Below are positions 16,415 to 25,396 of a stretch of DNA of 64,000 nt, in pieces (position 1 is the first letter of the stretch; each line of letters starts with the position of its first letter). Location: NCBI RefSeq assembly GCF_002863005.1, contig NZ_PKDG01000049.1, positions 62,001 through 126,000 on the forward strand, written 5' to 3'. The notes below the pieces were generated by a model. That model made no database searches and was not told where the DNA came from. It saw nothing but the letters and a program-made list of their open reading frames with translations. The stretch is from Pseudoxanthomonas sp. Its GTDB lineage: Bacteria; Pseudomonadota; Gammaproteobacteria; Xanthomonadales; Xanthomonadaceae. Position numbers and translations under genes: made by a program.

Positions 16415-19300
16415 TCAGTTGAACTTGTAGGTCGCTTCCAGACCCACCTGACGACCGATGGCATCGAAACCGCGCCAGTAGTACGGATAGGTGTAGTTGG
16501 TCTTGTCGACCGGATGGTGGTTGTCGAACATGTTGACCACCGACAGGCGCAGGTTGAGCTTCTCGGTGATGTCCTTCGCCACGCTGGCGTTCCAGGTGAT
16601 GAACGGCGCGATGCGGGTATCGAAATCCGGATACGCCACCGGCACGTTGGGGTCCCAGATGGGCGTGCTGCCCAGGCGGTTCATGAACACCGTTGCCATC
16701 CAGTCGTCGTTCGACCAGTTGACCGTCAGGCGCACGCGGCTGCGGTTGTCCAGGTTGCTGTTCAGATCGCGGTAGCTCAGGAGGGCCTGGTCGGCCGAGA
16801 GCTTCTGGGTCTGTTCCAGCACATGGGTCCACTGCAGCGTGGCACTGAAGTCGCCGAAGCGATCCGTATCCAGGCGGTAGCGCACGGTGGCGTCGACACC
16901 CTTCGTTCCGAGGAACGACTGGTTGATCGGGCCGCTGCGGATCTCGGTGATCTGGTTGGTTTCCGGATTACGCGTGATGCGCCCCAGGGTCGCCTGGCAA
17001 TAGGCGCTGCTGAGCGGGTACGGGAAGTTCGAACCGTTCGGGTAGCGACCGGTGTTGCAGCCCAGTTCCGCTTCCAGGATCGTCGCACCGCTCTGAACGT
17101 TGACGACGTTTTCCAGCTCGACGACATAGTAGTCGGCGGCCAGCGACAGCTGGTCGGTCACGTCCCAGACGAAGCCCGCGGTCCACGATTTGCCGGTCTC
17201 CTCTTCCAGCGTGGGCTGGCCCTGGGACGTGGTGAACGCCGAGTAGTTGTAATTCGCGCCCGCCGCGCCGCACACCGCCGCACTCGTACCGATACCGTTG
17301 AGCGAGCAGCGGTAGTAGTCGGTGATGGCGCCGAAGGAGCCGCTCGGTTCCGAGAACACGTAGTGCATGTCCGGCGCCTTGAAGCTGGTGGCGTAGTTGG
17401 CGCGGACCAGCAGACTGTCGAAGGGACGGAACTCGAGGCCCGCGCCCCAAGTACGCGCGTCATCCACGTCGGTGATGTCGTCGTACTTGTCGTAGCGGCC
17501 TGCAAGGCTGCCCGTCAGCATGCTGAAGATCGGGATCTTGAACTCCACGCCCGCGGCATAGCGGTTGCGTTCACCGCTGCCGCCCGTGCCGGTCAGGTTG
17601 TAGATCTCACGGACGCTCGGCAGGATGCGGCGGTCGCTTTCCAGGTCGTAGCTCTGGCGCGAGGCCTCGAGCACGCTGGCGAACGACAGCGGGCCGGCGG
17701 GCAGTTCGAACAGGTCGCCGGACAGCACGAAGTTCGCGGACGCATTCCGGGACACCGCTTCGTAATGCACCATCGTCGACATGGCCGCATAGTCGGCCGG
17801 CGAGATCGGGCCATAGAAGCGATCAAGGTTCAGGCGATAGACCGGCAAGCCGTTCGGAACACCCGCCAGACCCGTGTAGGCGCCCTGGCCGGTTGTGCCC
17901 AGACGCGAACCCATGAAGTAGTTAGTCGCGCCCGCCACGGTCAGGCGCGGACGATCGCGGACGATTTCATACTGGGCGCCGCCCAGCGTGAACTCCCAGT
18001 CGTAGCGATCGGCGAAGGTGCCGCGCAGACCGAAGGCCAGGTCGAGGGAGTCTTCCTCGAACTTCTGGTACGTGCCTTCGGAACCGCCGTAGCTTTCGGG
18101 CGTGATCGCGCGGATCGGGAAGATGCGCATGCCCAGGTTCGGGTCATAGAAGTTGGCGCTCGGCTGCGGGCCACCCTGCCACTGCTCGACACCGCCGCCC
18201 AGTCGGCTGCGGGAGTGGAACGCCATGGCGCTCGCCCAGCCTTCCAGGTTGTCGGTGAAGTTGAAGGTGCCATAGACGTAGCCCGACAGGTCATTGCTGC
18301 CGTTCGAGACCGTCTGTTCCGCCGGGAAGCGGTCGTAGCCGCAGCCCGGGCCCAGGTTCGCACCGGTCGCGGAGCTCGTATAGAAGTGGTAACGGTAGAG
18401 CTCGCTGCCGGAGCAGTCACGACCGGCCGGCAGTACGTAGCCCTGCGTGGCACCGGTGCTGCTCAGGCGACGGATCTGGATGCCGATGGGTGGCTGGTAA
18501 CCGCCACGGCCGTTGCCTGCGGCAAGCGGGTAGGTGCCCGGGGGCGCCGGGTTGTCGGCGGCCGAATCCATGAAGTCGCGCTGGTAACCCCACAGGGCTT
18601 CGGCGTTGTAGGACTCGAACGCGTACGTGACGCTCCAGTTGTCGCCGGTCTTGCCGCCCACCCACTGGATGTCGGCGATGTCACGGCCACCGTCGGTCGA
18701 GGTCTGGCCCTTGACCTTGAGGATGTTGCCTTCGTAGTTCGTCTTCAACACGATGTTGACGACGCCGGCAACGGCGTCGGAACCGTAGACGGCCGATGCG
18801 CCGCCCGAGAGGATCTCGATGCGTTCGACGGCCGCCGCGGGGACGTTGTTGAGGTTCTGGAAGTTGCTGCGGCCGTTGTAGGGAAACGGATAGTCATTCG
18901 CCCGGCGACCGTTGATCAGCAGCAGCGTGCGTCCCGGACCCAGGCCGCGGAGGTTCACCGGGCTGGCGTTGGGCGTGAAACCGCCGGCAGCGTTGAAGTC
19001 GTTCTGGACGCTGCCGGTGTTCTGGCTCAGCGTATCGATCGCTTCGGCGACCGTATTGAAGCCTTCCTGCTTGATCTGCTCGGCCGTGATGACGGTGACC
19101 GGTGACGGTCCCTCGATCTCTGCGCGCTTGATGCGCGAGCCGACGACCTGCACCTTCCCGAGGTTGGTCGTTTCGGCTTCTGCAGTCGAGCCGCTGGTGG
19201 TAGCGTCCTGGGCCAGTGCCGCGCCCGGGATCAGCAACGCGGCGACAAGAGCCGCACCAAGCGGATTGCGCCGGAGCGCTTTCGCGTTTCCGTAGTTCAT
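16415..19300 (-). CDS. TonB-dependent outer-membrane receptor
   Basis: A 961-residue receptor with a signal peptide (residues 1-31, ending AALAQDA). The plug domain (about 55-190) includes PSPVTVITAEQIKQEGF and the GGASAVYGSDAVAGVVN motif. A long 22-strand-type barrel follows, ending GLEATYKFN, so Phe is the penultimate residue rather than the usual last one. There is no N-terminal signalling (STN) domain. It imports a ligand using TonB energy. The ligand is unknown; an S9 peptidase downstream suggests a peptide. The upstream 200 bases contain an AT-rich inverted repeat. Confidence 0.95.
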   Translation of the reverse strand: MNYGNAKALRRNPLGAALVAALLIPGAALAQDATTSGSTAEAETTNLGKVQVVGSRIKRAEIEGPSPVTVITAEQIKQEGFNTVAEAIDTLSQNTGSVQNDFNAAGGFTPNASPVNLRGLGPGRTLLLINGRRANDYPFPYNGRSNFQNLNNVPAAAVERIEILSGGASAVYGSDAVAGVVNIVLKTNYEGNILKVKGQTSTDGGRDIADIQWVGGKTGDNWSVTYAFESYNAEALWGYQRDFMDSAADNPAPPGTYPLAAGNGRGGYQPPIGIQIRRLSSTGATQGYVLPAGRDCSGSELYRYHFYTSSATGANLGPGCGYDRFPAEQTVSNGSNDLSGYVYGTFNFTDNLEGWASAMAFHSRSRLGGGVEQWQGGPQPSANFYDPNLGMRIFPIRAITPESYGGSEGTYQKFEEDSLDLAFGLRGTFADRYDWEFTLGGAQYEIVRDRPRLTVAGATNYFMGSRLGTTGQGAYTGLAGVPNGLPVYRLNLDRFYGPISPADYAAMSTMVHYEAVSRNASANFVLSGDLFELPAGPLSFASVLEASRQSYDLESDRRILPSVREIYNLTGTGGSGERNRYAAGVEFKIPIFSMLTGSLAGRYDKYDDITDVDDARTWGAGLEFRPFDSLLVRANYATSFKAPDMHYVFSEPSGSFGAITDYYRCSLNGIGTSAAVCGAAGANYNYSAFTTSQGQPTLEEETGKSWTAGFVWDVTDQLSLAADYYVVELENVVNVQSGATILEAELGCNTGRYPNGSNFPYPLSSAYCQATLGRITRNPETNQITEIRSGPINQSFLGTKGVDATVRYRLDTDRFGDFSATLQWTHVLEQTQKLSADQALLSYRDLNSNLDNRSRVRLTVNWSNDDWMATVFMNRLGSTPIWDPNVPVAYPDFDTRIAPFITWNASVAKDITEKLNLRLSVVNMFDNHHPVDKTNYTYPYYWRGFDAIGRQVGLEATYKFN

Positions 19301-19394
19301 GTCGGTGAATCCCCTAGAAATCCGTACGTGTAAGCGGCTTTCAATAGGACCGTTCCCATCGGCCCCAGCCGCGCAATAGCGTCCGTGCGACCCG

Positions 19395-19415
19395 ACATTA
19401 ACACGGAATTAATGT
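19395..19415. promoter_or_regulatory. AT-rich inverted repeat, candidate operator upstream of the TonB receptor
   Basis: ACATTAA, seven bases, TTAATGT: a perfect 7-7-7 inverted repeat in a locally AT-rich patch of an otherwise GC-rich region, 95 bases upstream of the receptor ATG and before divergent mrp. The shape suits a dimeric regulator. No regulator is encoded beside it. Confidence 0.45.
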
Positions 19416-19512
19416 GATGCGCATACCACGAAATTATTTCCGGTGCGTGATGGGATCGTCACGGTCATGACGCGTCATTCAGGTTGCCGGCGAGGCGCCT
19501 CGGGGTGAGACA

Positions 19513-20409
19513 ATGGCGGTTTCCCCGCCGCGCGAATCGATGCAAGTGACTGAATCCCATCAGAATTACGCCAGGCCGCGCACGCACGCCGTGCAGGGGG
19601 CGCTGTCGCCCCACCCGCGCGTTCGCAATGTGATTGCGGTCGGTTCAGGGAAGGGAGGGGTGGGCAAGTCCACCACGTCGGTGAACCTGGCGCTGGCGTT
19701 GGCGGCCGAGGGTGCCCGGGTGGGGGTGCTGGATGCCGACGTCTATGGACCGAGCGTGCCGGCGATGCTGGGGCTCGCGGGGCGGCCGGACAGCCCTGAC
19801 AACAAGTCGATCGAACCCATGCGGGCGTTCGGGGTGGAGGCCATGTCCATCGGCCTGCTGGTCGACCAGGACACGCCGATGATCTGGCGTGGCCCCATGG
19901 CCACGTCTGCGCTGATGCAGCTGTTCAACGACACGCTGTGGGGTGATCTGGACTACCTGCTGATCGACCTGCCGCCGGGTACCGGCGACATCCAGCTGAC
20001 CCTGGCGCAGAAGATCCCGGTGGCCGGGGCGGTCATCGTCACCACGCCGCAGGACATCGCCACGCTGGATGCCAAGAAAGCGTTGAAGATGTTCGAGAAA
20101 GTCGAGGTGCCGGTGCTGGGCATCGTCGAGAACATGGCCGTCCATACCTGCTCCAACTGCGGCCACGTGGAGCACCTGTTCGGGCAGGGCGGTGGCGAAC
20201 GGATGGCGGCGCAGTACGGCGTGCCGCTGCTGGGTTCGCTGCCGCTGGACATCGCCATTCGCGAGCAGGGCGATGCCGGCCAGCCGGTCGTGGTCGCCGC
20301 GCCCGATTCGGCGGTGGCGCAGGCCTACCGGCAGACGGCGAGGGTCATGGCGGAGACGCTGGCACAGCGTCCGCGCGCGCCGTTGTCCATCCTCTCGTCG
20401 CTGGTCTAG
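19513..20409 (+). CDS. mrp: Iron-sulfur cluster carrier ATPase Mrp (ApbC)
   Basis: P-loop ATPase that binds and transfers [4Fe-4S] clusters. The 298-residue product has the deviant Walker A GSGKGGVGKSTT (near residue 43), the switch LDADVYGPS, IDLPPGTGD and the cluster-binding CSNCG (CxxC, near 214). No DUF59 domain precedes the ATPase, as in short ApbC forms. The start is uncertain: the ATG at 19513 overlaps a -10-like GACAAT (19509-19514) but has GGTGAG before it, while the ATG at 19540 would follow that box as a normal leader. It is divergent from the TonB receptor. Confidence 0.94.
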   Translation: MAVSPPRESMQVTESHQNYARPRTHAVQGALSPHPRVRNVIAVGSGKGGVGKSTTSVNLALALAAEGARVGVLDADVYGPSVPAMLGLAGRPDSPDNKSIEPMRAFGVEAMSIGLLVDQDTPMIWRGPMATSALMQLFNDTLWGDLDYLLIDLPPGTGDIQLTLAQKIPVAGAVIVTTPQDIATLDAKKALKMFEKVEVPVLGIVENMAVHTCSNCGHVEHLFGQGGGERMAAQYGVPLLGSLPLDIAIREQGDAGQPVVVAAPDSAVAQAYRQTARVMAETLAQRPRAPLSILSSLV

Positions 20410-20423
20410 CGGCCGGCGAAGAC

Positions 20424-20448
20424 GGCGGGCCGGGGCCCGCCCTACAAT
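20424..20448 (+). promoter_or_regulatory. dcd -10 box preceded by a hairpin
   Basis: TACAAT at 20443-20448 is a good -10 box for dcd, whose ATG is at 20503. Directly upstream GGCGGGC (20424-20430) pairs with GCCCGCC (20435-20441) around a 4-base loop, filling the -35/-10 spacer. The hairpin may also end mrp transcription, but no T-run follows. Confidence 0.45.
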
Positions 20449-20502
20449 TCCCCGTCCGCCGTGCGCCGCGCGCGGCCTTCGCCCCACCACACCAGGATTT
20501 GC

Positions 20503-21090
20503 ATGAGCATCAAGAGCGACCGTTGGATCCGCCGCATGGCCGAGCAGCAGGGCATGATCGAGCCGTTCGAGCCGGGGCAGGTGAAGTTCGCCAACAAGAG
20601 CGGGGCCGAGGGCGAGCGCATCGTCAGCTACGGCACGTCCAGTTATGGCTACGACGTGCGCTGCTCTCGCGAGTTCAAGGTGTTCACCAACATCAACTCC
20701 ACGATCGTCGACCCCAAGCACTTCGATCCGAAAAGTTTCGTGGACATCGAAGCGGATGAATGCATCATCCCGCCGAACAGCTTCGCGCTGGCGCGCACGG
20801 TGGAGTTCTTCCGCATCCCGCGCGACACGCTGGTGGTCTGCCTCGGCAAGAGCACCTATGCGCGCTGCGGCATCATCGTCAACGTGACCCCGCTGGAGCC
20901 GGAGTGGGAAGGCCATGTGACGCTGGAGTTCAGCAACACCACGCCGCTGCCGGCGCGCATCTACGCGAACGAGGGCGTCGCGCAGATGCTGTTCTTCCAG
21001 TCCGATGCCGACGACGTCTGCGAGACCAGCTACAAGGATCGCGGTGGCAAGTACCAGGGCCAGACCGGCGTGACGCTGCCGCGCACCTGA
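20503..21090 (+). CDS. dcd: dCTP deaminase
   Basis: Deaminates dCTP to dUTP, the main route to dTMP in enterobacteria and relatives. The 195-residue protein matches the usual length. It contains [34 protein letters not shown] (nucleotide-binding and catalytic segment) and GVAQMLFFQ. The ATG at 20503 follows AGGATTTGC. It is convergent with the HIT gene. Confidence 0.97.
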   Translation: MSIKSDRWIRRMAEQQGMIEPFEPGQVKFANKSGAEGERIVSYGTSSYGYDVRCSREFKVFTNINSTIVDPKHFDPKSFVDIEADECIIPPNSFALARTVEFFRIPRDTLVVCLGKSTYARCGIIVNVTPLEPEWEGHVTLEFSNTTPLPARIYANEGVAQMLFFQSDADDVCETSYKDRGGKYQGQTGVTLPRT

Positions 21091-21103
21091 GGCGGTTGCG
21101 CGC

Positions 21104-21511
21104 TCAGCCCAGCCACCGGCGCCACGCGTCTATCCGTTCTGCCAGTGCGGCAGGACCATGCCGGACCGGGGCGCCGTTGCCCCAGACCGGTCCGGGCCAT
21201 GCCACGTCGCCCTCGTGCCTGCCGACCAGATGCACATGCAGTTGTCGGACGATGTTGCCGAGGGCGCCGATGTTGAGCTTCTCCACGCCCGGCTGCGCGC
21301 GGATCAGCTGGCCGGCTTGGTTGATCTCCGCCAACAGCAGGCGTTGCTGGCCGCCCTCCAGTTCCAGCCATTCGCTGACCCCGTTCACGCGAGGCACCAG
21401 GACCAGCCACGGGTAGCGCGTGTCGTCCATCAGCCGTACCTGCGACAGCGGGCCGTCGGCGACGAAGGCGCTGTCGGCCGCCAGGCGTGGGTCCAGGAGG
21501 AAATCGCTCAT
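21104..21511 (-). CDS. HIT family hydrolase, variant histidine triad
   Basis: A 135-residue histidine-triad protein, expected to act on a nucleotide phosphate bond. The active-site stretch QLHVHLVGRHEGD keeps the first two His of the HxHxH motif but has Val in the third position, followed by GRH. This differs from canonical HIT hydrolases and belongs to a proteobacterial branch of the family. The substrate is unknown. Its ATG overlaps the stop of the upstream dienelactone hydrolase (ATGA), so the two are translationally coupled. Confidence 0.87.
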   Translation of the reverse strand: MSDFLLDPRLAADSAFVADGPLSQVRLMDDTRYPWLVLVPRVNGVSEWLELEGGQQRLLLAEINQAGQLIRAQPGVEKLNIGALGNIVRQLHVHLVGRHEGDVAWPGPVWGNGAPVRHGPAALAERIDAWRRWLG

Positions 21512-22167
21512 GCCAGGTTCCTTGCGAGGAAATCGAGCGTGCGTTCGCGTGCCAGGCGCGCACTCGACGGATCGTAGTCCGCGCGCAGGTCGCAGTTGAA
21601 GCCATGCCCCGCGGGGTATGTGAAAACGTCCATCTGGGGAAGCAGGTCGCGGTGCTGCTGCACCAGCTTCGGCGGTATCGAGGCATCCTGCTCGCCGAAG
21701 TGGAACATCACCGGGGCCAGCGGTGTCTCGGAGAGGAAGGGCGCGTTGCGTGCCCCGTAGTAACTCACCGCGGGCAGGCCCAGGCGCATGGCGGCGAGCA
21801 GCGCCACCGTGCCGCCCCAGCAGTAACCGACGGCGCCCACCTTGCCGTGGCTCGCGATCGTGTCCGCCGCTGCCGCGGTGATGTCCAGTGCCGCTTCCAG
21901 GCCCAGGCGCGTGATCAGGTCGCGGCCGAGCGCGAAGCCGACATCGTCGTAGCCCAGCTCGACGCGGGGCTCCAGGACGTCGAAGTACGCCGGCGCGAGC
22001 GCCACGTAACCGTCGATGGCGAAGCCCTCGGCGATGCTGCGGATATGCGCGTTCACGCCGAAGATTTCCTGCACGATCACCAGCGCGCCGCGCGGCGCGT
22101 CGGCGGGATCCGCGCGCCAGGCCCCGATGCGGCCGCGGGGCGTGTCGATCTGAGTCCAATGGCCCAT
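21508..22167 (-). CDS. Dienelactone hydrolase family protein
   Basis: Alpha/beta hydrolase of 219 residues with a cysteine nucleophile in GYCWGG (near residue 114), Asp in FGEQDASI and His in PAGHGFNCD. This is the Cys-His-Asp triad of the dienelactone hydrolase (carboxymethylenebutenolidase) family. The start [17 protein letters not shown] is usual for the family. No aromatic degradation genes lie nearby, so the natural substrate is unknown and a general carboxylesterase role is possible. Coupled to the HIT gene by a 4-base overlap. Confidence 0.9.
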   Translation of the reverse strand: MGHWTQIDTPRGRIGAWRADPADAPRGALVIVQEIFGVNAHIRSIAEGFAIDGYVALAPAYFDVLEPRVELGYDDVGFALGRDLITRLGLEAALDITAAAADTIASHGKVGAVGYCWGGTVALLAAMRLGLPAVSYYGARNAPFLSETPLAPVMFHFGEQDASIPPKLVQQHRDLLPQMDVFTYPAGHGFNCDLRADYDPSSARLARERTLDFLARNLA

Positions 22168-22255
22168 CGGCAGGATTCCGGCGAAGACGGCGCCCAGTGT
22201 ATGCGCAGGCGGCCCCGGACCGAATGGACGGAACGGGCCGCCCGGGGCGGGGCGC

Positions 22256-22261
22256 TATAAT
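22256..22261 (+). promoter_or_regulatory. -10 box of rimO
   Basis: Perfect TATAAT followed by CCGCGG, 34 bases before the rimO ATG at 22296. The region upstream is almost pure G and C with no recognisable -35 element. Confidence 0.55.
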
Positions 22262-22295
22262 CCGCGGCCCCGTACACGCCGCCGCCGTACTCCCC

Positions 22296-23657
22296 ATGTC
22301 TCTGCAGAACCCCAAGGTGGGCTTCGTCAGCCTCGGCTGCCCGAAAGCCCTGGTCGATTCCGAACGCATCCTGACCCAGCTCCGCGTGGAGGGATACGAC
22401 ATCGTGCCGACCTACGACGCGGCGGACGTGGTGGTGGTGAACACCTGCGGGTTCATCGATTCCGCCGTGGCTGAATCGCTCGATGCCATCGGCGAGGCGA
22501 TGAACGAGAACGGCAAGGTCATCGTCACCGGCTGCCTGGGCAAGCGCCCGGAGCAGATCCGCGAGCAGTACCCGGACGTGCTGTCGATCAGCGGTCCGCA
22601 GGACTACCAGAGCGTGATGGAAGCGCTGCACGCGGCGCTGCCGCCGAAGCACGATCCCTTCGTCGACCTGGTGCCGGACTACGGCGTCAAGCTGACGCCG
22701 CGCCACTACGCGTACCTGAAGATTTCCGAGGGCTGCAACCACCGCTGCAGCTTCTGCATCATCCCGTCGATGCGCGGCGACCTGGTGTCGCGCCCGGTCG
22801 ATGACGTGCTGCGCGAGGCCGAGCGTCTGGTGCGCGGCGGCGTGAAGGAACTGCTGGTGGTGTCGCAGGACACGTCGGCCTACGGGGTGGACGTGAAGTA
22901 CGCCGAACGCGAATGGCGCGGCAAGGCGTACCAGACGCGGATGAAGGCGCTGTGCGAAGGCCTGGGCGAACTCGACGCCTGGGTGCGCATGCATTACGTC
23001 TACCCGTATCCGCACGTCGACGACGTGATTCCGCTGATGGCCGAAGGCAAGGTGCTGCCTTACCTGGATATTCCTTTCCAGCACGCAAGCCCGCGCATCC
23101 TCAAGCTGATGAAGCGTCCCGGCGCCGTCGACAAGACGCTGGAGCGCGTGAAGCGCTGGCGTTCGATCAGCCCCGACATCACCCTGCGTTCGACCTTCAT
23201 CGTCGGCTTCCCAGGCGAAACCGACCAGGAATTCGAGGAGCTGTTGCAGTTCCTCGACGAAGCGCAGCTGGACCGGGTCGGTGCGTTCGCCTACTCGCCG
23301 GTCGAAGGCGCGGCGGCCAACCTGTTGCCGGATCCGGTGCCGGAAGAAGTGAAGCAGGAGCGTCTCGCGCGTTTCATGGAGAAGCAGGCGGAGATCTCCG
23401 CCGCGCGCCTCGAAGCGAAGATCGGCACGGTGCAGCAGTGCCTGGTGGACCTGATCGAGGACGATATCGCCGTCGCGCGCTCGAAGGCCGATGCGCCGGA
23501 GATCGATGGCCTTGTGCATATCCAGAATGGCGGCGAACTGGGGCTGCGCGTCGGCCAGTTCGTCGACGTGGAAATCACCGAGAGCGACGAGCACGACCTG
23601 ATTGGCGATGCCATCGTCGGAACGGCGGGCCGGCCGCTCGACGTCAAGGTGCTGTGA
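22296..23657 (+). CDS. rimO: Ribosomal protein S12 methylthiotransferase
   Basis: Radical-SAM enzyme that methylthiolates the conserved Asp of ribosomal protein S12. The 453-residue protein has the N-terminal MTTase domain with cysteines in [20 protein letters not shown] and VTGCLGKR. The radical-SAM motif CNHRCSFC lies near residue 147 and a TRAM domain at the C-terminus. The start [10 protein letters not shown] matches the family. The DUF3025 gene begins at the overlapping GTGA of its stop. Confidence 0.97.
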   Translation: MSLQNPKVGFVSLGCPKALVDSERILTQLRVEGYDIVPTYDAADVVVVNTCGFIDSAVAESLDAIGEAMNENGKVIVTGCLGKRPEQIREQYPDVLSISGPQDYQSVMEALHAALPPKHDPFVDLVPDYGVKLTPRHYAYLKISEGCNHRCSFCIIPSMRGDLVSRPVDDVLREAERLVRGGVKELLVVSQDTSAYGVDVKYAEREWRGKAYQTRMKALCEGLGELDAWVRMHYVYPYPHVDDVIPLMAEGKVLPYLDIPFQHASPRILKLMKRPGAVDKTLERVKRWRSISPDITLRSTFIVGFPGETDQEFEELLQFLDEAQLDRVGAFAYSPVEGAAANLLPDPVPEEVKQERLARFMEKQAEISAARLEAKIGTVQQCLVDLIEDDIAVARSKADAPEIDGLVHIQNGGELGLRVGQFVDVEITESDEHDLIGDAIVGTAGRPLDVKVL

Positions 23658-24481
23658 CCGCGCCGGCGACGGACACTCATGCTGGCAACGGCCGGCGTCG
23701 CTTCGTCGCCCCCTTGCGTGGACGGGTGGATGCCGCATGTTTCCGGCATCCGCTGTTCGACGGGTACGGCGAGTACCGGGACCTGCTGACGGCCCCGCAC
23801 TGGCCCGACATCGAAGCCCTCAACGCGCGGATGCCGATCTCCGGGCCTCGTTTCGCGAGACAGGATGCCGGCTTGCTTGCCGACGGGCTTCACTACGAAG
23901 CACGGACCGCGCAGGGTTCCATCGCCACGCGTGCGGATAACTGGCATGACCTGTTCAACGCGATGGTCTGGCTGCGTCATCCGGCTCTCAAGCACGCGCT
24001 CAACCAGCAGCAGTGCGGGCACATCGCGCGCATGGGCTCGCATGAGCGCAGTCCCGCGCAGCAGGCACTGACCCAGTTCGATGAAAGCGGCGTCATCGTG
24101 CAGGTGCGCGATGCGGCACTGCTGGATCTGTGGGATCGGCACGACTGGGCGGCACTGTTCCACGCGAACGCCGCGCGCTGGCACGACGGCGGCATCGCCG
24201 TTGCTGCGGTAGTGGGCCATGCGCTGATGGAGCAGGTGCTGGTGCCCGGGCGCTTGCTGGTCGGCAAGTGTCTTGTCGTGTTCGGCGATCAGATCAATGT
24301 GATCGCGCGCGTGGTCGAATCGATCTTAGCGGGTGCGATCCTCACTGCGCCAAGCGAACTGCGTCCGCTGCCATTGGCCGGCATTCCCGGATGGCACGCA
24401 GGACAGGATGCCGCGTTCTACGGCCAGGAGGACTACTTCCGTCCGTTGCGGGACGGCCGCGTTTACCCGCGACCGTTGTGA
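23654..24481 (+). CDS. DUF3025 domain protein
   Basis: A 275-residue protein of the proteobacterial DUF3025 family, recognised from [21 protein letters not shown] and the later [14 protein letters not shown] and GIPGW segments. No catalytic function is known. The GTG start (23654) overlaps the rimO TGA by four bases, so it is translated by coupling. The conserved HDLFN-MVWL and HALME-L segments suggest a helical, possibly metal-binding core, but this is a guess. It is convergent with greB three bases later. Confidence 0.82.
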   Translation: MTAPATDTHAGNGRRRFVAPLRGRVDAACFRHPLFDGYGEYRDLLTAPHWPDIEALNARMPISGPRFARQDAGLLADGLHYEARTAQGSIATRADNWHDLFNAMVWLRHPALKHALNQQQCGHIARMGSHERSPAQQALTQFDESGVIVQVRDAALLDLWDRHDWAALFHANAARWHDGGIAVAAVVGHALMEQVLVPGRLLVGKCLVVFGDQINVIARVVESILAGAILTAPSELRPLPLAGIPGWHAGQDAAFYGQEDYFRPLRDGRVYPRPL

Positions 24482-24484
24482 CGA

Positions 24485-24988
24485 TCAGCTCGCGTAGCTG
24501 ACATCAACCAGCACGAAGCGGGTGATCCCGCTAGGGAGTTCGACCGAGAATTCGTCGTCGATGCGCTTCTTCAACAACGCACGCGCGAGCGGCGAATCGA
24601 TGCTGATCCAGCCGCGCGTCGCCTCGGTTTCGTCCGGTCCGACGATGCGGTAGCGCGAAGTTTCGCCGCTGGCGATGTTCTCCAGCTCGACGTTGGCCCC
24701 GAAGAACACGGCGTCGGGATCGCTGGGCGCGGTGTCGACCACGCGCAGCACTTCCAGGCGCTTGCTCAGGTAGCGCACGCGCCGGTCGATCTCGCCGAGC
24801 TGCTTCTTGCGGTAGGTATATTCGGCGTTCTCGGAGCGGTCGCCCTCCGCGGCGGCAGCGGCCAGGGCCTTCACCACCTCGGGGCGGTGCACGCGCCACA
24901 GATCGTCCAGCTCCGCCTTGAGGCGGTCGTGGCCTTCGCGGGTGATCAGGGCGGTACTCTTCTCGCCCGGCGGGCGCCAGCGCGACAC
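24485..24988 (-). CDS. greB: Transcription elongation factor GreB
   Basis: Stimulates transcript cleavage by backtracked RNA polymerase. The 167-residue protein has the N-terminal coiled coil (about residues 12-85; [17 protein letters not shown] and [16 protein letters not shown], with the acidic tip) and the C-terminal FKBP-like domain ([16 protein letters not shown]). [12 protein letters not shown] is typical of GreB rather than GreA. The start is GTG one base after the stop of the NlpE-like gene, so coupling is likely. Confidence 0.95.
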   Translation of the reverse strand: MSRWRPPGEKSTALITREGHDRLKAELDDLWRVHRPEVVKALAAAAAEGDRSENAEYTYRKKQLGEIDRRVRYLSKRLEVLRVVDTAPSDPDAVFFGANVELENIASGETSRYRIVGPDETEATRGWISIDSPLARALLKKRIDDEFSVELPSGITRFVLVDVSYAS

Positions 24989-24989
24989 G

Positions 24990-25388
24990 TCAGCGTTCTC
25001 CGGCGGCTTCCGCGCGCCGCAACGTGCGCCCGCGCGGATCCTCGACCAGCTCGATGCAGCTGCCCGCGGTCAACACCAGCAGATCGTCGTCATGGATGGC
25101 GAACTCCTGCGCAGGTCCACCGTCTTCCGGCACGAGCTGCACGCAGGTGCCGTTCCAGGTCACCGACCAGCGGCCGGCGCGCCTGGGTGCCGCCTGCAAG
25201 TCGTCCTGGCAGTGCGCTTCCAGCGCGTATCGGCCGTCAGCCCCCAAGTCGAGCAGTACGTCCTGCAATGCGCAGGCTTCCGCCGGCAGGCTGCCGAAGA
25301 ACGTGCCGGCGAAGGTCGGTGGCGCCGGATTGGCGGCGGAAGCCGCCAGCGACAACGCGCAGGCCAACGGGACGAAACTCCACTTCAT
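24990..25388 (-). CDS. Small exported NlpE-like protein
   Basis: A 132-residue protein with a type I signal peptide ([18 protein letters not shown]). The mature start [20 protein letters not shown], followed by [11 protein letters not shown], resembles the N-terminal barrel of NlpE/CopR-type proteins, but the CxxC of true NlpE (CADC) is reduced to a single Cys here and there is no proper lipobox. Three further Cys (EAHCQ, NGTCV, AGSCI) could form disulfides. It may bind metal or monitor the envelope; no function is proven. Flanked on the same strand by yjgR (8-base gap) and greB (1-base gap). Confidence 0.72.
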   Translation of the reverse strand: MKWSFVPLACALSLAASAANPAPPTFAGTFFGSLPAEACALQDVLLDLGADGRYALEAHCQDDLQAAPRRAGRWSVTWNGTCVQLVPEDGGPAQEFAIHDDDLLVLTAGSCIELVEDPRGRTLRRAEAAGER

Positions 25389-25396
25389 GCGCGTGA

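Noticed and set aside
16514-19105. An open frame of more than 860 codons on the plus strand opposite the TonB receptor
   Set aside because: It mirrors the codon pattern of the receptor, has Arg/Val/His/Gln-rich composition and no recognisable domain. Long antisense frames are expected in GC-rich DNA.
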